The position numbers and the translations under genes are program-made. 64,000 bases of DNA from Pelobacter seleniigenes DSM 18267 (GTDB lineage Bacteria; Desulfobacterota; Desulfuromonadia; Desulfuromonadales; Geopsychrobacteraceae), in contig NZ_JOMG01000002.1 in assembly GCF_000711225.1 (NCBI RefSeq), positions 2,802,501-2,866,500 of the forward strand. Direction: 5' to 3'. The notes beneath the pieces were generated by a model. The model did not search any database, was not told where the DNA came from, and saw only the letters and a program-made list of their open reading frames with translations. Position 1 is the stretch's first letter. Every line of letters begins with the position of its first letter. Below, piece by piece: positions 42,873 through 51,886 of the stretch.

Positions 42873-43742
42873 ATGCTACAGAACGGCTCTAAAGTGGCCC
42901 TGCTCGGAACCGGTATCATGGGTTTTCAGATGGCGCGGCGCTTGTGCCAGGCGGGCTTTCCCCTCCAGGTCTGGAACCGCACCCGGGCCAAAGCTGCCCC
43001 GTTGGCCGAGTTCGGCGCCGAGGTCACCGACACGGCCCATGCGGCGGTTGCGGATGCAGAACTGGTCATTGCCATGCTGGCTGATTACGAGGCGGCTCGG
43101 GAGCTTTATTTTGAGCAGGATCTGCTCAGCGCCATTGGCAGCGGTCGCTACCTGGTCGATATGGCGACCTATGCGCCTGACGAAGCCCGGGAATTAGCCG
43201 CGGCCGCTGCGGCCAAAGGATTATTTTTCATCGATGCGCCGGTTTCCGGCGGAGAGCGAGGTGCGGCTGAAGGAACCTTGAGCATCATGGCCGGTGGTGA
43301 AGGGTCCGTTCTTGACGCGATCATGGCCGTGTTCGCTCCCCTGGGCCGAGTGACTCACGTCGGTCCGGTCGGCAGCGGCAGCGTGGCCAAGCTCTGTAAC
43401 CAGATTATTGTCGGTGATACCGTACTCGCCGTTGCCGAAGCCCTTAATTTCGCCGCGCGCATGGGTGCCGACCCCAAGGCCGTGCATGCGGCGTTGCTGG
43501 GCGGTTTTGCCGATTCGGTGATTCTCAAGGAGCATGGCAAGCGGATGGTCGAAAGCGATTTCAAGCCTGGTGGCCCGGCCAAGTACATGCAGAAGATTCT
43601 CGTCACTGCGGCCCGGATCGCTGCAGAAAAAGATATCCCCCTGCCTCTGGCCAAGCAGTCCGGAGCGGCGTTTGATCGGATGTCGGAGGCCGGGCGGGGA
43701 GATCTCGATCTGAGCGGGGTCATCGAGGAACTGCGCCGCTAA
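42873..43742 (+). CDS. NAD(P)-dependent hydroxyacid dehydrogenase (GarR/GLYR family)
   Basis: A 289-aa beta-hydroxyacid dehydrogenase. It has cofactor motif LLGTGIMGFQMA with a downstream NRT (a NADP-favouring pattern), DAPVSGGERGA, and catalytic Lys in GSGSVAKLCNQ. It is a distant paralogue of the enzyme at 39155. It probably reduces a semialdehyde of succinate or tartronate type. ATG 42873 follows GGAGATCGAACAT. It is followed by the YhcH-family gene after 191 bp, in the same direction. Confidence 0.88.
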   Translation: MLQNGSKVALLGTGIMGFQMARRLCQAGFPLQVWNRTRAKAAPLAEFGAEVTDTAHAAVADAELVIAMLADYEAARELYFEQDLLSAIGSGRYLVDMATYAPDEARELAAAAAAKGLFFIDAPVSGGERGAAEGTLSIMAGGEGSVLDAIMAVFAPLGRVTHVGPVGSGSVAKLCNQIIVGDTVLAVAEALNFAARMGADPKAVHAALLGGFADSVILKEHGKRMVESDFKPGGPAKYMQKILVTAARIAAEKDIPLPLAKQSGAAFDRMSEAGRGDLDLSGVIEELRR

Positions 43743-43933
43743 CGTGAGCGAGGCTCCAAATTTCCCTTGTTTTCGGCGGGCTGATACCGATAACATCCAG
43801 TTTTGCAAGCAACGTCCTCCCGGCATTTGGGGCGGACCTGGAGACGGGGCTCGCAAGGAACAAGCCGTTGTGCCGAAAGCCGCTCTGCTGGCGGTTGGTG
43901 CAACCTTTACACGTTTTGGAGAAAGGTGAGGTC

Positions 43934-44383
43934 ATGGTATTTGATGTCATTGCAAATGCAGCACGCTATGAAGTGCTCAATAAAGGATTCAAGGCCGCGT
44001 TCGATTTTTTGCGCCGGCCTGATTTAAAAGAACTGGCACCCGGCGAGTATGAGCTGGCCGGGCGCAATGTGTATGCGTCGATTTCCAAGTCGCAGGGGCG
44101 TGAGGCTGCGGCCGCGAAAATCGAGACCCATCAGCGCTATATCGATATCCAGATGGTTCTGGGCGGGACTGACAACATGGGCTGGGCACCGGCTGCAAGC
44201 TGTCAGAGTTCCGATGATGGTTACGACGCTGACCGGGATCTGCAGTTTTTTAACGAACGGCCGCAAACCTGGCTGGTGGTTGAAGACGGCTCGTTTGCTG
44301 TGTTCTTTCCGGAGGACGCCCATCTGCCGCTGATCGGTGAGGGGATGATTCATAAAGTCGTGGTCAAGGTGGCGGTCGCGTAG
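43934..44383 (+). CDS. YhcH/YjgK/YiaL family protein
   Basis: A 149-aa cupin-like protein of the YhcH/YjgK/YiaL family. Signature residues include ETHQRYIDIQMVLGG, a metal-site segment near FFPEDAHLPLIGEG, and a final KVVVKV strand. Members occur in sialic acid and 2,3-diketo-L-gulonate operons and may act as sugar anomerases or isomerases. ATG 43934 follows AAAGGTGAGG. Its placement supports a sugar-acid role for the LacI-controlled block. A weak hairpin (GACCGG/CCGGTC, 44400-44416) follows before the convergent regulator gene. Confidence 0.85.
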   Translation: MVFDVIANAARYEVLNKGFKAAFDFLRRPDLKELAPGEYELAGRNVYASISKSQGREAAAAKIETHQRYIDIQMVLGGTDNMGWAPAASCQSSDDGYDADRDLQFFNERPQTWLVVEDGSFAVFFPEDAHLPLIGEGMIHKVVVKVAVA

Positions 44384-44420
44384 GATTGATGATTGCCCGG
44401 ACCGGTGCGGCCGGTCGGCT

Positions 44421-45101
44421 TCAGCTCGGAAAATATTTCCGTTCCGGCCGGCCGACCGCGCCGTAAATCAGTTCCGCTTGGAGCTGTCCCCCAGCAGTGA
44501 GGTATTCGAGGTAGCGCCGGGCCGTTGTCCGGCTTGCCCCGATCCGCTGGCCAACTTCTTCCGCACTTAACCCGCCGGGCAAAGGTTCGGCGAAAACATC
44601 GCTGATCTTTTTCAGGGTCAACGGATCGATCCCCTTCGGATATTCCGGTTCTCCCGGAGAGCTGTTCTTGTAAGGGTGCAGCAGCTGATCGATCTGGCGC
44701 TGGTTCAAGGTCGACTCAGCGCTCATGCGCAGCCGATGTTCCCGGAAGCTCTGCAGGGATTCCCGAAAGCGGGGGAACATCACCGGTTTGAGGATGTAAT
44801 CAAACACTCCGCCGCGCATGGCGTTCTGCAGCGGCTCCAGCTCTTTGGCGGCGGTGATCAGAATAACGTCGGTGGCCTGCTGGCGGACGCGCAGGTTCCA
44901 CAGGATATCCGTCCCCAGCCCTTCCGGAAAATAGAGGTCAAGGAGAATCAGGTCCGGCTTCAGCAACAGGGACATCTTTTCGGCGTCGTCCAGGCTTTCC
45001 GCAATACCGCAGACGCTGAACCCATCGATCTTTTGGATGAAATGATGGTGAATCTCGGCAATCTGAGGATCATCGTCAACAATGAGTACCTTGAGCTCCA
45101 T
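44421..45101 (-). CDS. CitB/DcuR-type response regulator
   Basis: A 226-aa response regulator. Receiver at 1-120: acidic pocket VDDDPQ, acceptor Asp in DLILLDLYFPEG, Thr/Ser in LITAA, Lys in ILKPV. The C-terminal helix-turn-helix typical of the CitB/DcuR family (LSAEEVGQRIGASRTTARRYLEYL) follows a linker with GIDPLTLKKI. ATG 45101 is separated by one base from the kinase stop, so the two are coupled. It probably activates the adjacent divergent tricarboxylate operon; this is inference from position. Confidence 0.9.
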   Translation of the reverse strand: MELKVLIVDDDPQIAEIHHHFIQKIDGFSVCGIAESLDDAEKMSLLLKPDLILLDLYFPEGLGTDILWNLRVRQQATDVILITAAKELEPLQNAMRGGVFDYILKPVMFPRFRESLQSFREHRLRMSAESTLNQRQIDQLLHPYKNSSPGEPEYPKGIDPLTLKKISDVFAEPLPGGLSAEEVGQRIGASRTTARRYLEYLTAGGQLQAELIYGAVGRPERKYFPS

Positions 45102-45102
45102 G

Positions 45103-46728
45103 TTACATTTTCCTCTGTTTCGGAATGAACACACTGAACAGGGCGCCTCCCAATGCGCTGCTGTCGGTCAGGGTGATCTGGCCACCCAGATCACGCAGAG
45201 CCTTGTGCACCAGATACAGCCCCTGCCCTCGATCCGGGCGTTTGGTCGAGAAGCCGCGTTCGAAAATGAAGTGCGTTATCTCCTGGGGGACCCCTGAGCC
45301 GGAATCTTCGATCTCAAAGACCAGATCATTGCCGGCATCGATAAAGGACACCATCACCCGCGGCGGCGGGGAATTCTTGAGGGCGGCATCAAAGGCATTA
45401 TCGATCAGATTTCCCAGAATTGTCAGTACTTTTTCTCTGTTCAACTCGGCTGGAACATCGATCAGCTGGCTATCCGGGTCGATGCTGAAATCGATCCGCA
45501 GCTCCTGGGCATGGTTGTATTTCCCAAGCAGAAAGGCCGCCAGGACCGGGTGCGGGACGGCCTTGGCCAGAAACGCGATCAACCCCTGGTAGCCGGCGGA
45601 TTCACGACTGATCAGCTCCAGGGCTGCTTTGTGGTGGCCGATCTGGATCAGGCCGGCGATGGTGTGCAGCTTATTGGAATATTCATGGGTCTGGGCGCGG
45701 AGCAGTTCGGAATATTCCTTCACCTGGGAGAGCTGACGGGCCAGAATGTCCATGGCGTCTTTGCTGCGGAAACTCGCCACCGCGCCGATGATCAGATCGT
45801 GTTCGTACATCGGCACCGTGTTGATAATCAGCGCCCGGTCGTTGACGATCAGTTCCCGGTCGACGCGCTGTTCCCCGCCTTCAAGGATCCTGCTCAGTTT
45901 TGCCCCCGGCAGGACTTTGCTGATATGCTGGCCGATGACCTGGTCTTCCATAACATTGCCGAGGATTTCCAGGGCCTGTTGGTTGGTAACCGTGACTTTG
46001 GCCTCGCGGTCGATGGCGACAATTCCTTCCCTGATCGATTCGATGATGGTCGCACGTTCGGTGAACATTCTGGCGATCTGCTCGGGTTCCAGACCGAAAA
46101 TTGCCTTTTTGAACCAGCTCGAGATGCTAATCGCGCCCATGGTTCCCAGCAACAGTAAGACTCCCACCAGCAAGCTGACTTTGGATTGCCGGGTATGGAC
46201 AATGGCGCGCACGTCCTCCTGCAAATAACCGACCGAAACGATACCGATAATGTCGCCGCTTTTATTGAAGATGGGGGCTTTGCCCCGGATCGAGGGGCCG
46301 AGGCTGCCGACCGCTTTGGAGACATAGAATTTGCCTTGTTCCAAGGCGGGAGCATTGTCCCCACCGACCATGCGTTTGCCCAGGCGGTTTGGAATCGGGT
46401 GTGAAAAACGGATGCTGTCGCGGTTGCCGATCACGATAAATTCGGCCCCGGTCTGTTTCCGGATGTGCTCCGCCAGGGTTTGCAGGGTGCCGTCCGGATG
46501 GGGCTTGGTAATATGTTCGCGGACCAGTGGGATCTGGGCAACCGTCCTGGCAACATCCAGCGCCCGTCGGCCGATCTGTTCTTCGAGAACCTCTCCGATG
46601 GTGACTGTGTACATGCCGCCGGCGACCAGGGTCAGGGTCAGCACCAGCAGGCAGACCAGTAAAATCATCCTGGCTTTGAGGTTGGCGGAAAAACGGTTGC
46701 TCAACGGAACAACGAATCTGAAACCCAT
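45103..46728 (-). CDS. CitA/DcuS-type sensor histidine kinase
   Basis: A 541-aa membrane kinase. A first helix (about 21-43), a periplasmic PASp-type domain (about 44-175; RFSHPIPNRLGKRM, SLGPSIRGKAPIF), a second helix (about 182-202), a cytoplasmic PAS domain (about 225-320), and a phosphoacceptor helix RAQTHEYSNKLHTIAGLIQ with His, then HATPase motifs (NLIDNAFDA, EDSGSGVP, GQGLYLVHKA). The periplasmic G-x-S-x-R-G-K-x-P-x-F motif is that of citrate and C4-dicarboxylate sensors. Start ATG 46728. It likely senses a tri- or dicarboxylate for the TctCBA operon. Confidence 0.92.
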   Translation of the reverse strand: MGFRFVVPLSNRFSANLKARMILLVCLLVLTLTLVAGGMYTVTIGEVLEEQIGRRALDVARTVAQIPLVREHITKPHPDGTLQTLAEHIRKQTGAEFIVIGNRDSIRFSHPIPNRLGKRMVGGDNAPALEQGKFYVSKAVGSLGPSIRGKAPIFNKSGDIIGIVSVGYLQEDVRAIVHTRQSKVSLLVGVLLLLGTMGAISISSWFKKAIFGLEPEQIARMFTERATIIESIREGIVAIDREAKVTVTNQQALEILGNVMEDQVIGQHISKVLPGAKLSRILEGGEQRVDRELIVNDRALIINTVPMYEHDLIIGAVASFRSKDAMDILARQLSQVKEYSELLRAQTHEYSNKLHTIAGLIQIGHHKAALELISRESAGYQGLIAFLAKAVPHPVLAAFLLGKYNHAQELRIDFSIDPDSQLIDVPAELNREKVLTILGNLIDNAFDAALKNSPPPRVMVSFIDAGNDLVFEIEDSGSGVPQEITHFIFERGFSTKRPDRGQGLYLVHKALRDLGGQITLTDSSALGGALFSVFIPKQRKM

Positions 46729-46787
46729 AACCTGCTCATCGGTTTGAACGGGATTGTTCAGTCAGTGATTGATAAAGTAGCTGCTGT

Positions 46788-47501
46788 TTACCTGGTGCTG
46801 TTACTCATTTCTCTTAGCGGGAGCGGATCCAGGCGTCCCGCCAATTCTGCGGCTTTCTGCTGCAAAGCCAAAGCACACTCCCGGCGGCGCTGTTCATCAA
46901 ACCGCGAAATCAGTCCGGAGGTTGCCAGAACGGCCAGGATATGGCCGTCTCCATCGAGAATCGGCACGGCGACCGAAGCAACTTCCGGATCGCGTTCTCC
47001 CAACGATGTATACCAGCCTTGTTTGCGGATCGTGTCGTAAGGCTCGCCCGGTTCACCGTTATAGGCAAGCAGAATGCGTCCGGCCGCCCCTTTGTCGAGG
47101 GGCAGACGAAGGCCTTCCTCAAGCTGATGGCGGATCGCGCGGTTGGCGTTGGCGCGATACAGACAGATCCGCTTGTTGCCGCTGTGGGTATAGAAGGCAA
47201 CCGATTCATTGAACTGATCCCGCAGCTCTTCAATGACCGGCCGGACCACAGAGCTGATGTCGAAACTCCTCCGGGCGATATCACCGAGGCTGATGACCGC
47301 AGTCCCCAGGCGGAACCGGCCATCGACCTGTCGGGTCAGATAGCCGTAGCGTTCCAGGGATGAGGCCAGTCTGAGGATTGTACTCTTATAAAAGCCGGTT
47401 GCCTCGGAAATTTGTTTGAGGCTGACCACCGGGGCGTTTTCCGAAAAACAGTTGAGGATTTCCAGCGCTCTTTCAACAGCTTCGACGCGATCTTGCGGCA
47501 T
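46788..47501 (-). CDS. IclR-family regulator of the tricarboxylate operon
   Basis: A 237-aa IclR regulator. The winged helix (VSLKQISEATGFYKSTILRLASSL) and effector domain (AFYTHSGNKRICLYR, LDKGAAGRILLA, ERDPEVASVAVPI) are typical. ATG 47501 has AAGGAG ten bases upstream. It is divergent from the CoA-transferase gene and upstream of the two-component genes on its own strand (59-bp gap). Two copies of AATATTCTGTA lie in the shared promoter region, one just ahead of its start. Confidence 0.9.
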   Translation of the reverse strand: MPQDRVEAVERALEILNCFSENAPVVSLKQISEATGFYKSTILRLASSLERYGYLTRQVDGRFRLGTAVISLGDIARRSFDISSVVRPVIEELRDQFNESVAFYTHSGNKRICLYRANANRAIRHQLEEGLRLPLDKGAAGRILLAYNGEPGEPYDTIRKQGWYTSLGERDPEVASVAVPILDGDGHILAVLATSGLISRFDEQRRRECALALQQKAAELAGRLDPLPLREMSNSTR

Positions 47502-47524
47502 GGTTCATGATCTCCTTGTAGATA

Positions 47525-47598
47525 AATATTCTGTAGAATAGAACACAATTCTTTTTAATGCAATATTGACTTGAGTTTGGTTGAATATTCTGTATAGT
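47525..47598 (+). promoter_or_regulatory. Promoter of the CoA-transferase operon with two repeat boxes
   Basis: AATATTCTGTA occurs at 47525-47535 and 47584-47594, 59 bp apart. The second copy overlaps the likely -10 TATAGT (47593-47598) that pairs with TTGAGT (47571-47576) at 16-bp spacing. The first is extended as ATTCT-GT-AGAAT, an inverted repeat near the IclR start. They are candidate IclR binding sites that could control both directions. Confidence 0.6.
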
Positions 47599-47655
47599 GG
47601 AAAACGATTCTGCTTGAAATAACTTTATGTCTGTTGTTTGCATTCAGGAGCCCTC

Positions 47656-48861
47656 ATGCTGTGCCGACCTTTAGAAAAAATTCGTGTTATTGATCTGACC
47701 AATGTTCTGTCCGGTCCTTTCTGTGGGCATCTGCTTGCCCATATGGGCGCCGATGTCATCAAGGTTGAAGTCCCCGGTTCAGGTGATCTGGCCCGCCAGT
47801 TGGGCGCCAGTCCGGAGCTGAATAAAAAAAAGATGGGCGTTTCGTTTCTGGCCCAGAATGCCGGGAAACGATCCATAACCATCAACCTGAAAAGTGAAAA
47901 AGGTAAAAGCCTGTTCAAGAAGCTGATCGCCGGCGCCGATGTTCTGGTGGAGAATTTTCGCCCAGGCGTGATGGACCGTCTCGGACTGGGTTTTGATGAA
48001 TTGAAACAGGTGAACAGCCGCCTGGTGTTTTGCGCCATTTCCGGTTTCGGCGCGACCGGCCCGCTCTGTCATCAACCGGCTTACGATCAGATCATTCAGG
48101 GGTTGTCAGGGGTGATGAGTATTACCGGCGACAGTGCTTCGGCTCCGTTGCGGGTTGGCTATCCGGTGGCCGATACCGTTGGTGGCATGAGCGCGGCATT
48201 TGCCATCACCTCGGTGTTGGCGGGGCGCGGCCGGGCAGGAGATGAGGCTGTTTTCATCGACGTGTCGATGCTTTCCTCCATCATGTCGACTATGGGCTGG
48301 GTGGTGTCCAATTACCTGATTGCCGGCAAAGAGCCACAACCCATGGGGAACGACAACTTCACCGCTAGCCCGTCGGGCACATTTCGTACCGGCAACGGCC
48401 TGCTCAACATCGCGGCCAACAAACAGGAACAGTTTGAAACCCTGTGTCGGCTGGTTGGCAAGCCGGAGTGGGTTGCGGATCCGCGGTTCTGCGAGCGGCA
48501 GGTGCGCTTGCAAAATCGCCAGGACCTGAAAGAATTACTGGAGCGCCAACTGGCGGGAAAATCCGCTGCCGAGTGGGAACGGGAATTGAACCGGGCGGGG
48601 GTGCCGGCCGGGCAGGTGTTGACCGTCCCCCAAGCGTTGAGCCATCCCCATTTAAGTAGTCGCGGGGTGATTGGGCGCTTTGATGATGTTCCGGAGGTTG
48701 GCGAGGTGGATATTTTCCGGCCCGGCTTCCGACTGAACGGTGTCGCTCCTCAGGTCGCCACACCGCCGCCGTTGCTCGGGCAGCATACGGATGAAATTTT
48801 GGGCAAAATGGGGTTGTCTGCGCAGGACATTGCTGATTTGCGAGCAGAAAGGGTGATTTGA
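47656..48861 (+). CDS. Family III CoA-transferase (CaiB/BaiF type)
   Basis: A 401-aa family III CoA-transferase. It starts with RPLEKIRVIDLTNVLSGPFC and HMGADVIKVE, has NFRPGVMDRLGLG, and the catalytic Asp at about 173 in GYPVADTVGGM. ATG 47656 follows CAGGAG; an upstream TTG has no good site. Such enzymes move CoA between carboxylic acids. Its only immediate partner is a citrate-synthase-fold lyase 3 bp downstream, followed by tricarboxylate transport genes, so its substrate is likely the imported acid (citrate or a relative), with the lyase product acetyl-CoA or another acyl-CoA as CoA donor. Confidence 0.87.
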   Translation: MLCRPLEKIRVIDLTNVLSGPFCGHLLAHMGADVIKVEVPGSGDLARQLGASPELNKKKMGVSFLAQNAGKRSITINLKSEKGKSLFKKLIAGADVLVENFRPGVMDRLGLGFDELKQVNSRLVFCAISGFGATGPLCHQPAYDQIIQGLSGVMSITGDSASAPLRVGYPVADTVGGMSAAFAITSVLAGRGRAGDEAVFIDVSMLSSIMSTMGWVVSNYLIAGKEPQPMGNDNFTASPSGTFRTGNGLLNIAANKQEQFETLCRLVGKPEWVADPRFCERQVRLQNRQDLKELLERQLAGKSAAEWERELNRAGVPAGQVLTVPQALSHPHLSSRGVIGRFDDVPEVGEVDIFRPGFRLNGVAPQVATPPPLLGQHTDEILGKMGLSAQDIADLRAERVI

Positions 48862-48864
48862 TTT

Positions 48865-49686
48865 ATGGGAGAGGACAGAGTTCAGGATAGGGCGGTCAGC
48901 GATTGGTGGCAGACGGATATCGTCGAGATGCAGCCGGGAATGATTCGGTTCAGAGGATATCCGATTGAAGAACTAATCGGCAATATCTCTTTTCCGCAGA
49001 TGATCTGGCTGATGCTGCGCGGCGAGTTGCCCGATCCGGCGGCGGTGAAGCTGCTTGATACCGCGTTGATGTCGGCAGTCGATCATGGCCCCCAGGCTCC
49101 GAGTATCGCCATTGCCCGCATGGCTTCGACCTGTGGCCTCGGGCTCAATGGTGCCATGGCATCAGCGGTCAATGTCCTGGGCGATGTGCACGGCGGAGCT
49201 GGCGAGCAGGCCATTGAAATGTATCTGAAGATACAGCGGGCCATGGATGAGGGCGCGCCCTTAGACCAGGCCGCTGAAGTGGTCATTGCCGACCTGCTGG
49301 CCCAGGGCATCTTCGCCCCGGGCTTTGGCCATCGTTTCCACCCGATTGATCCGCGTTCTCCGCGTTTGCTTGAACTGGTCGATGAAGCGGCTGCGCAAGG
49401 GGTTGTTTCCGGCCGCTTTGCCGAGATCGGCCGCGCTGTCGAGGCGGCGTTGCTCAGGCTCAAAGGGAAGCGAATCCCGATGAATATCGACGGTGCCACC
49501 GCGGTGATTTATGCGGAACTCGGTTTTGAACCGAAGCTGGCCAGGGGCCTGTTCTGTCTGTCGCGTTCGGTGGGGATACTTGCCCACGCCTGGGAGCAGA
49601 CTCAGCAGGGCGGGCGGAACAAAGGACCGATTCCGCGTGATTATCTCTGGACCTACGGCGGTTCACCCTTACGTCATCTGGAATAG
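48865..49686 (+). CDS. Citrate-synthase-fold lyase (citryl-CoA lyase-like)
   Basis: A 273-aa protein corresponding to the large-domain part of citrate synthase; normal citrate synthases have 370-430 residues. It keeps the catalytic residues: His in LGDVHGGAGEQ, His in GFGHRFHPIDPRSPR and Asp in MNIDGATAVIYAELG; RSVGILAHAWEQ supplies the substrate Arg. Short forms of this kind include citryl-CoA lyase, which cleaves citryl-CoA to acetyl-CoA and oxaloacetate. ATG 48865 follows the CoA-transferase stop by three bases. The pair suggests activation and retro-Claisen cleavage of an imported tricarboxylate. The exact substrate is inference. Confidence 0.82.
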   Translation: MGEDRVQDRAVSDWWQTDIVEMQPGMIRFRGYPIEELIGNISFPQMIWLMLRGELPDPAAVKLLDTALMSAVDHGPQAPSIAIARMASTCGLGLNGAMASAVNVLGDVHGGAGEQAIEMYLKIQRAMDEGAPLDQAAEVVIADLLAQGIFAPGFGHRFHPIDPRSPRLLELVDEAAAQGVVSGRFAEIGRAVEAALLRLKGKRIPMNIDGATAVIYAELGFEPKLARGLFCLSRSVGILAHAWEQTQQGGRNKGPIPRDYLWTYGGSPLRHLE

Positions 49687-49698
49687 GGGAGCGCGGTG

Positions 49699-50193
49699 AT
49701 GGAACGGATATTACTGGTTATCCTGGCTGGTACCGGCGGCGGGCTGCTGGCCCAACGGATGCATTTCCCGGGTGGTGCCATTGTCGGAGCCATGCTCGGT
49801 TCCGGGCTTGCCGCAATTATTATCCCCGGCCGTTTTGTGATTCCCGGTCATATCTCCACGCTGATCCAGATTACCCTCGGGATCACCCTGGGGATGAGTT
49901 TCGATCGTTCCAGTCTGGAGTTGATCCCCAAGATCATCCCCCTGGCCATGGTCAGTACCTTTATCCTGGTGATCCTGACCATCTTCATGGCCTACGTTGC
50001 GCAGCGCCTCGGGATTGTCGATTCCGCAACAGCGTTATTCGGCTTGTCTCCGGGCGGGATGTCGGGGATGAGTTTGATGGCCCAAAGTGAAGGGTATCGG
50101 ACCGATATTGTCGCGATGTTACATACCTTCAGGATTTTTACCCTGTTCCTGGTTGTCCCCCTGCTAAGCCGTATTATCGGCAGGTTGTTCTGA
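49699..50193 (+). CDS. AbrB-type membrane protein, half-length
   Basis: A 164-aa hydrophobic protein with about five membrane helices, matching one repeat of the AbrB membrane family (MERILLVILAGTGGGLLAQRMHFPGG, LFGLSPGGMSGMSLMAQ). Full-length members have two such repeats (about 350 aa), so this is a single-repeat form that would need to dimerise. The family is often found with TctA-type transporters; function is not established. ATG 49699 has GGGGAGCGCGG upstream; it belongs to the CoA-transferase/lyase operon. The next gene is 278 bp away. Confidence 0.75.
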   Translation: MERILLVILAGTGGGLLAQRMHFPGGAIVGAMLGSGLAAIIIPGRFVIPGHISTLIQITLGITLGMSFDRSSLELIPKIIPLAMVSTFILVILTIFMAYVAQRLGIVDSATALFGLSPGGMSGMSLMAQSEGYRTDIVAMLHTFRIFTLFLVVPLLSRIIGRLF

Positions 50194-50471
50194 CGGGTCC
50201 CCCCCCGTGAACAGTATGAACAGAATGTCCAGAATGAATGAAAAAAATATTATGGCACAATTGTTTACAGTGTTTTATTGCCGCGTTAATCTTTGTGTTT
50301 GTGGGATAATTGTAACCTGACAGGACGAATAAAAAATTCAGGATCACAGCGGCAAGATCGATTGACAAGCTTCAGATGTTCCAGGTGGTATTTCGTTGTT
50401 GGATTCAGTTCCCGCTTCCCGGCAAGGGGAGCATTGGATGTCTAACCCGTTTTTATTTCTGGAGGTAAGTG

Positions 50472-51452
50472 ATGAAAAGGCTTGCTGTATTACTTCTGCT
50501 GATTGTGGCTTATGGTGGGTTGACAACGCCTGTGTTTGCTTTTGATCCCGGCAATGTCGAATGTATTGCTCCGGCCAATCCCGGTGGCGGGTGGGACTTT
50601 ACCTGTCGCCAGGTCGGCAAAACCCTTTACGATCTGAAACTGGTTCCCGGACCGGTCCAGGTGACCAATATGCCGGGGGCCAGCGGTGGCGTTGCCTTCG
50701 GTTATGTGGTCAGCAAACGGGATAACGACCCCAATCTGCTGGTGGCCGCCAGTACTTCGACGACGACCCGGTTGGCCCAGAACAAATTCCCGGGGATGGA
50801 CAAGGACATGGTGAAATGGGTTGGGGCGCTCGGTGCTGATTATGGTGTTATTGCCGTGGCCAAAGATTCACCATTTAAAAACCTGGGCGACTTGATGGAG
50901 GCTCTGAAAACCGATCCCGCCAATGTGTCCATTGGCGGCGGCAGCGCAGTCGGCGGTTGGGACCATTTCAAAGTTCTGATTGCCGCCAAGGCTGCCGGGA
51001 TGAAAGATCTGAGAAAAGTGAAATACATTGCTTTCCAGGGGGGCGGCGAGGCAATTACCCAGCTGCTTGGCGGCCATATCAAAGCCTTCTCTGGTGATAT
51101 CAGTGAAGTTCAGGGGCATCTGGAATCCGGTGGTATTCGGGCCTTGGCCATCCTTTCCGAAGAGCGTCTGCCCGGCACTCTGAGTGACATTCCGACCGCC
51201 ATCGAACAAGGTGTTCAGGCCCTTGGTCCCAACTGGCGCGGCTTCTATGTTCCCAAAGACATCTCCGCGGATGCTTATAACTATTGGGAAAATTCCATGG
51301 ATACCCTCTACAAGTCTGCCGAGTGGAAACAGATCATGACCGACAACGGGCTCATGCCTTTCTTCAAAAAGGGCAAAGATTTCGATACGTTTGTGAATCA
51401 GCAGGTGTCCGATATTCGTGAACTGTCCAAAGAGCTCGGTATTGTCAAATGA
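50472..51452 (+). CDS. tctC: Tripartite tricarboxylate transporter binding protein
   Basis: A 326-aa periplasmic receptor of the TctC/Bug family with a signal peptide (cleavage after about residue 23, at TPVFA). Characteristic blocks are ECIAPANPGGGWDFTCRQVG, VTNMPGASGGVAFGYV, and YIAFQGGGEAITQLLGGHIKA. It binds a carboxylate and delivers it to TctAB. ATG 50472 follows GGAGGTAAGTG. The 278 bp in front likely carry a separate promoter; TGGCAC near 50253 resembles a sigma-54 -24 element, but the -12 part is poor. Confidence 0.93.
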   Translation: MKRLAVLLLLIVAYGGLTTPVFAFDPGNVECIAPANPGGGWDFTCRQVGKTLYDLKLVPGPVQVTNMPGASGGVAFGYVVSKRDNDPNLLVAASTSTTTRLAQNKFPGMDKDMVKWVGALGADYGVIAVAKDSPFKNLGDLMEALKTDPANVSIGGGSAVGGWDHFKVLIAAKAAGMKDLRKVKYIAFQGGGEAITQLLGGHIKAFSGDISEVQGHLESGGIRALAILSEERLPGTLSDIPTAIEQGVQALGPNWRGFYVPKDISADAYNYWENSMDTLYKSAEWKQIMTDNGLMPFFKKGKDFDTFVNQQVSDIRELSKELGIVK

Positions 51453-51886
51453 GTGATCGGATTTTTGGCGCTCTCATGCTGCTGCTGGCAGCGACGTACA
51501 GTTGGACGGCCCGGGGTTTCGACCCCGGGTTCATGTCGGATCCTTTGGGACCGAGTACGTTTCCGTATCTGCTTGGGGCTGTCCTTGCGGTAACCGCGAT
51601 TTATCTCCTGCTCCGTCCGGATGATTCCCCGCATTGGCCACCGGCAAAAATAATTCTGAAGATGATATTGGTTATCGCGGTGTTACTGGCTTATGCCGGA
51701 TTGCTGGAATGGCTCGGCTTTATCATCGCAACGCTGCTGGCGGTAACGGTTCTCGGCCGGCAGCTTGGGGCCTCAATCAAAACGGCTGTGCTGACCGGGA
51801 TCGGTGTCTCTCTGGTTGTCTTTGGATTATTTGATATTCTGCTTGAGCTGCCGCTTCCTTCCGGACTTCTGGGGAGAATACTATAA
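51449..51886 (+). CDS. tctB: Tripartite tricarboxylate transporter small membrane subunit
   Basis: A 145-aa protein with four membrane helices of the TctB family (FGALMLLLAATYSWTARGFDPG, GPSTFPYLLGAVLAVTAIYLL). It overlaps tctC by four bases (ATGA) and its stop abuts the tctA start, so the three subunits are translationally coupled. Confidence 0.9.
   Translation: MSDRIFGALMLLLAATYSWTARGFDPGFMSDPLGPSTFPYLLGAVLAVTAIYLLLRPDDSPHWPPAKIILKMILVIAVLLAYAGLLEWLGFIIATLLAVTVLGRQLGASIKTAVLTGIGVSLVVFGLFDILLELPLPSGLLGRIL

Noticed and set aside
50240-50275. Sigma-54 promoter before tctC (TGGCAC near 50253)
   Set aside because: The -24 part is good, but the -12 part is TTTAC rather than TTGC, so I do not annotate it as a promoter.
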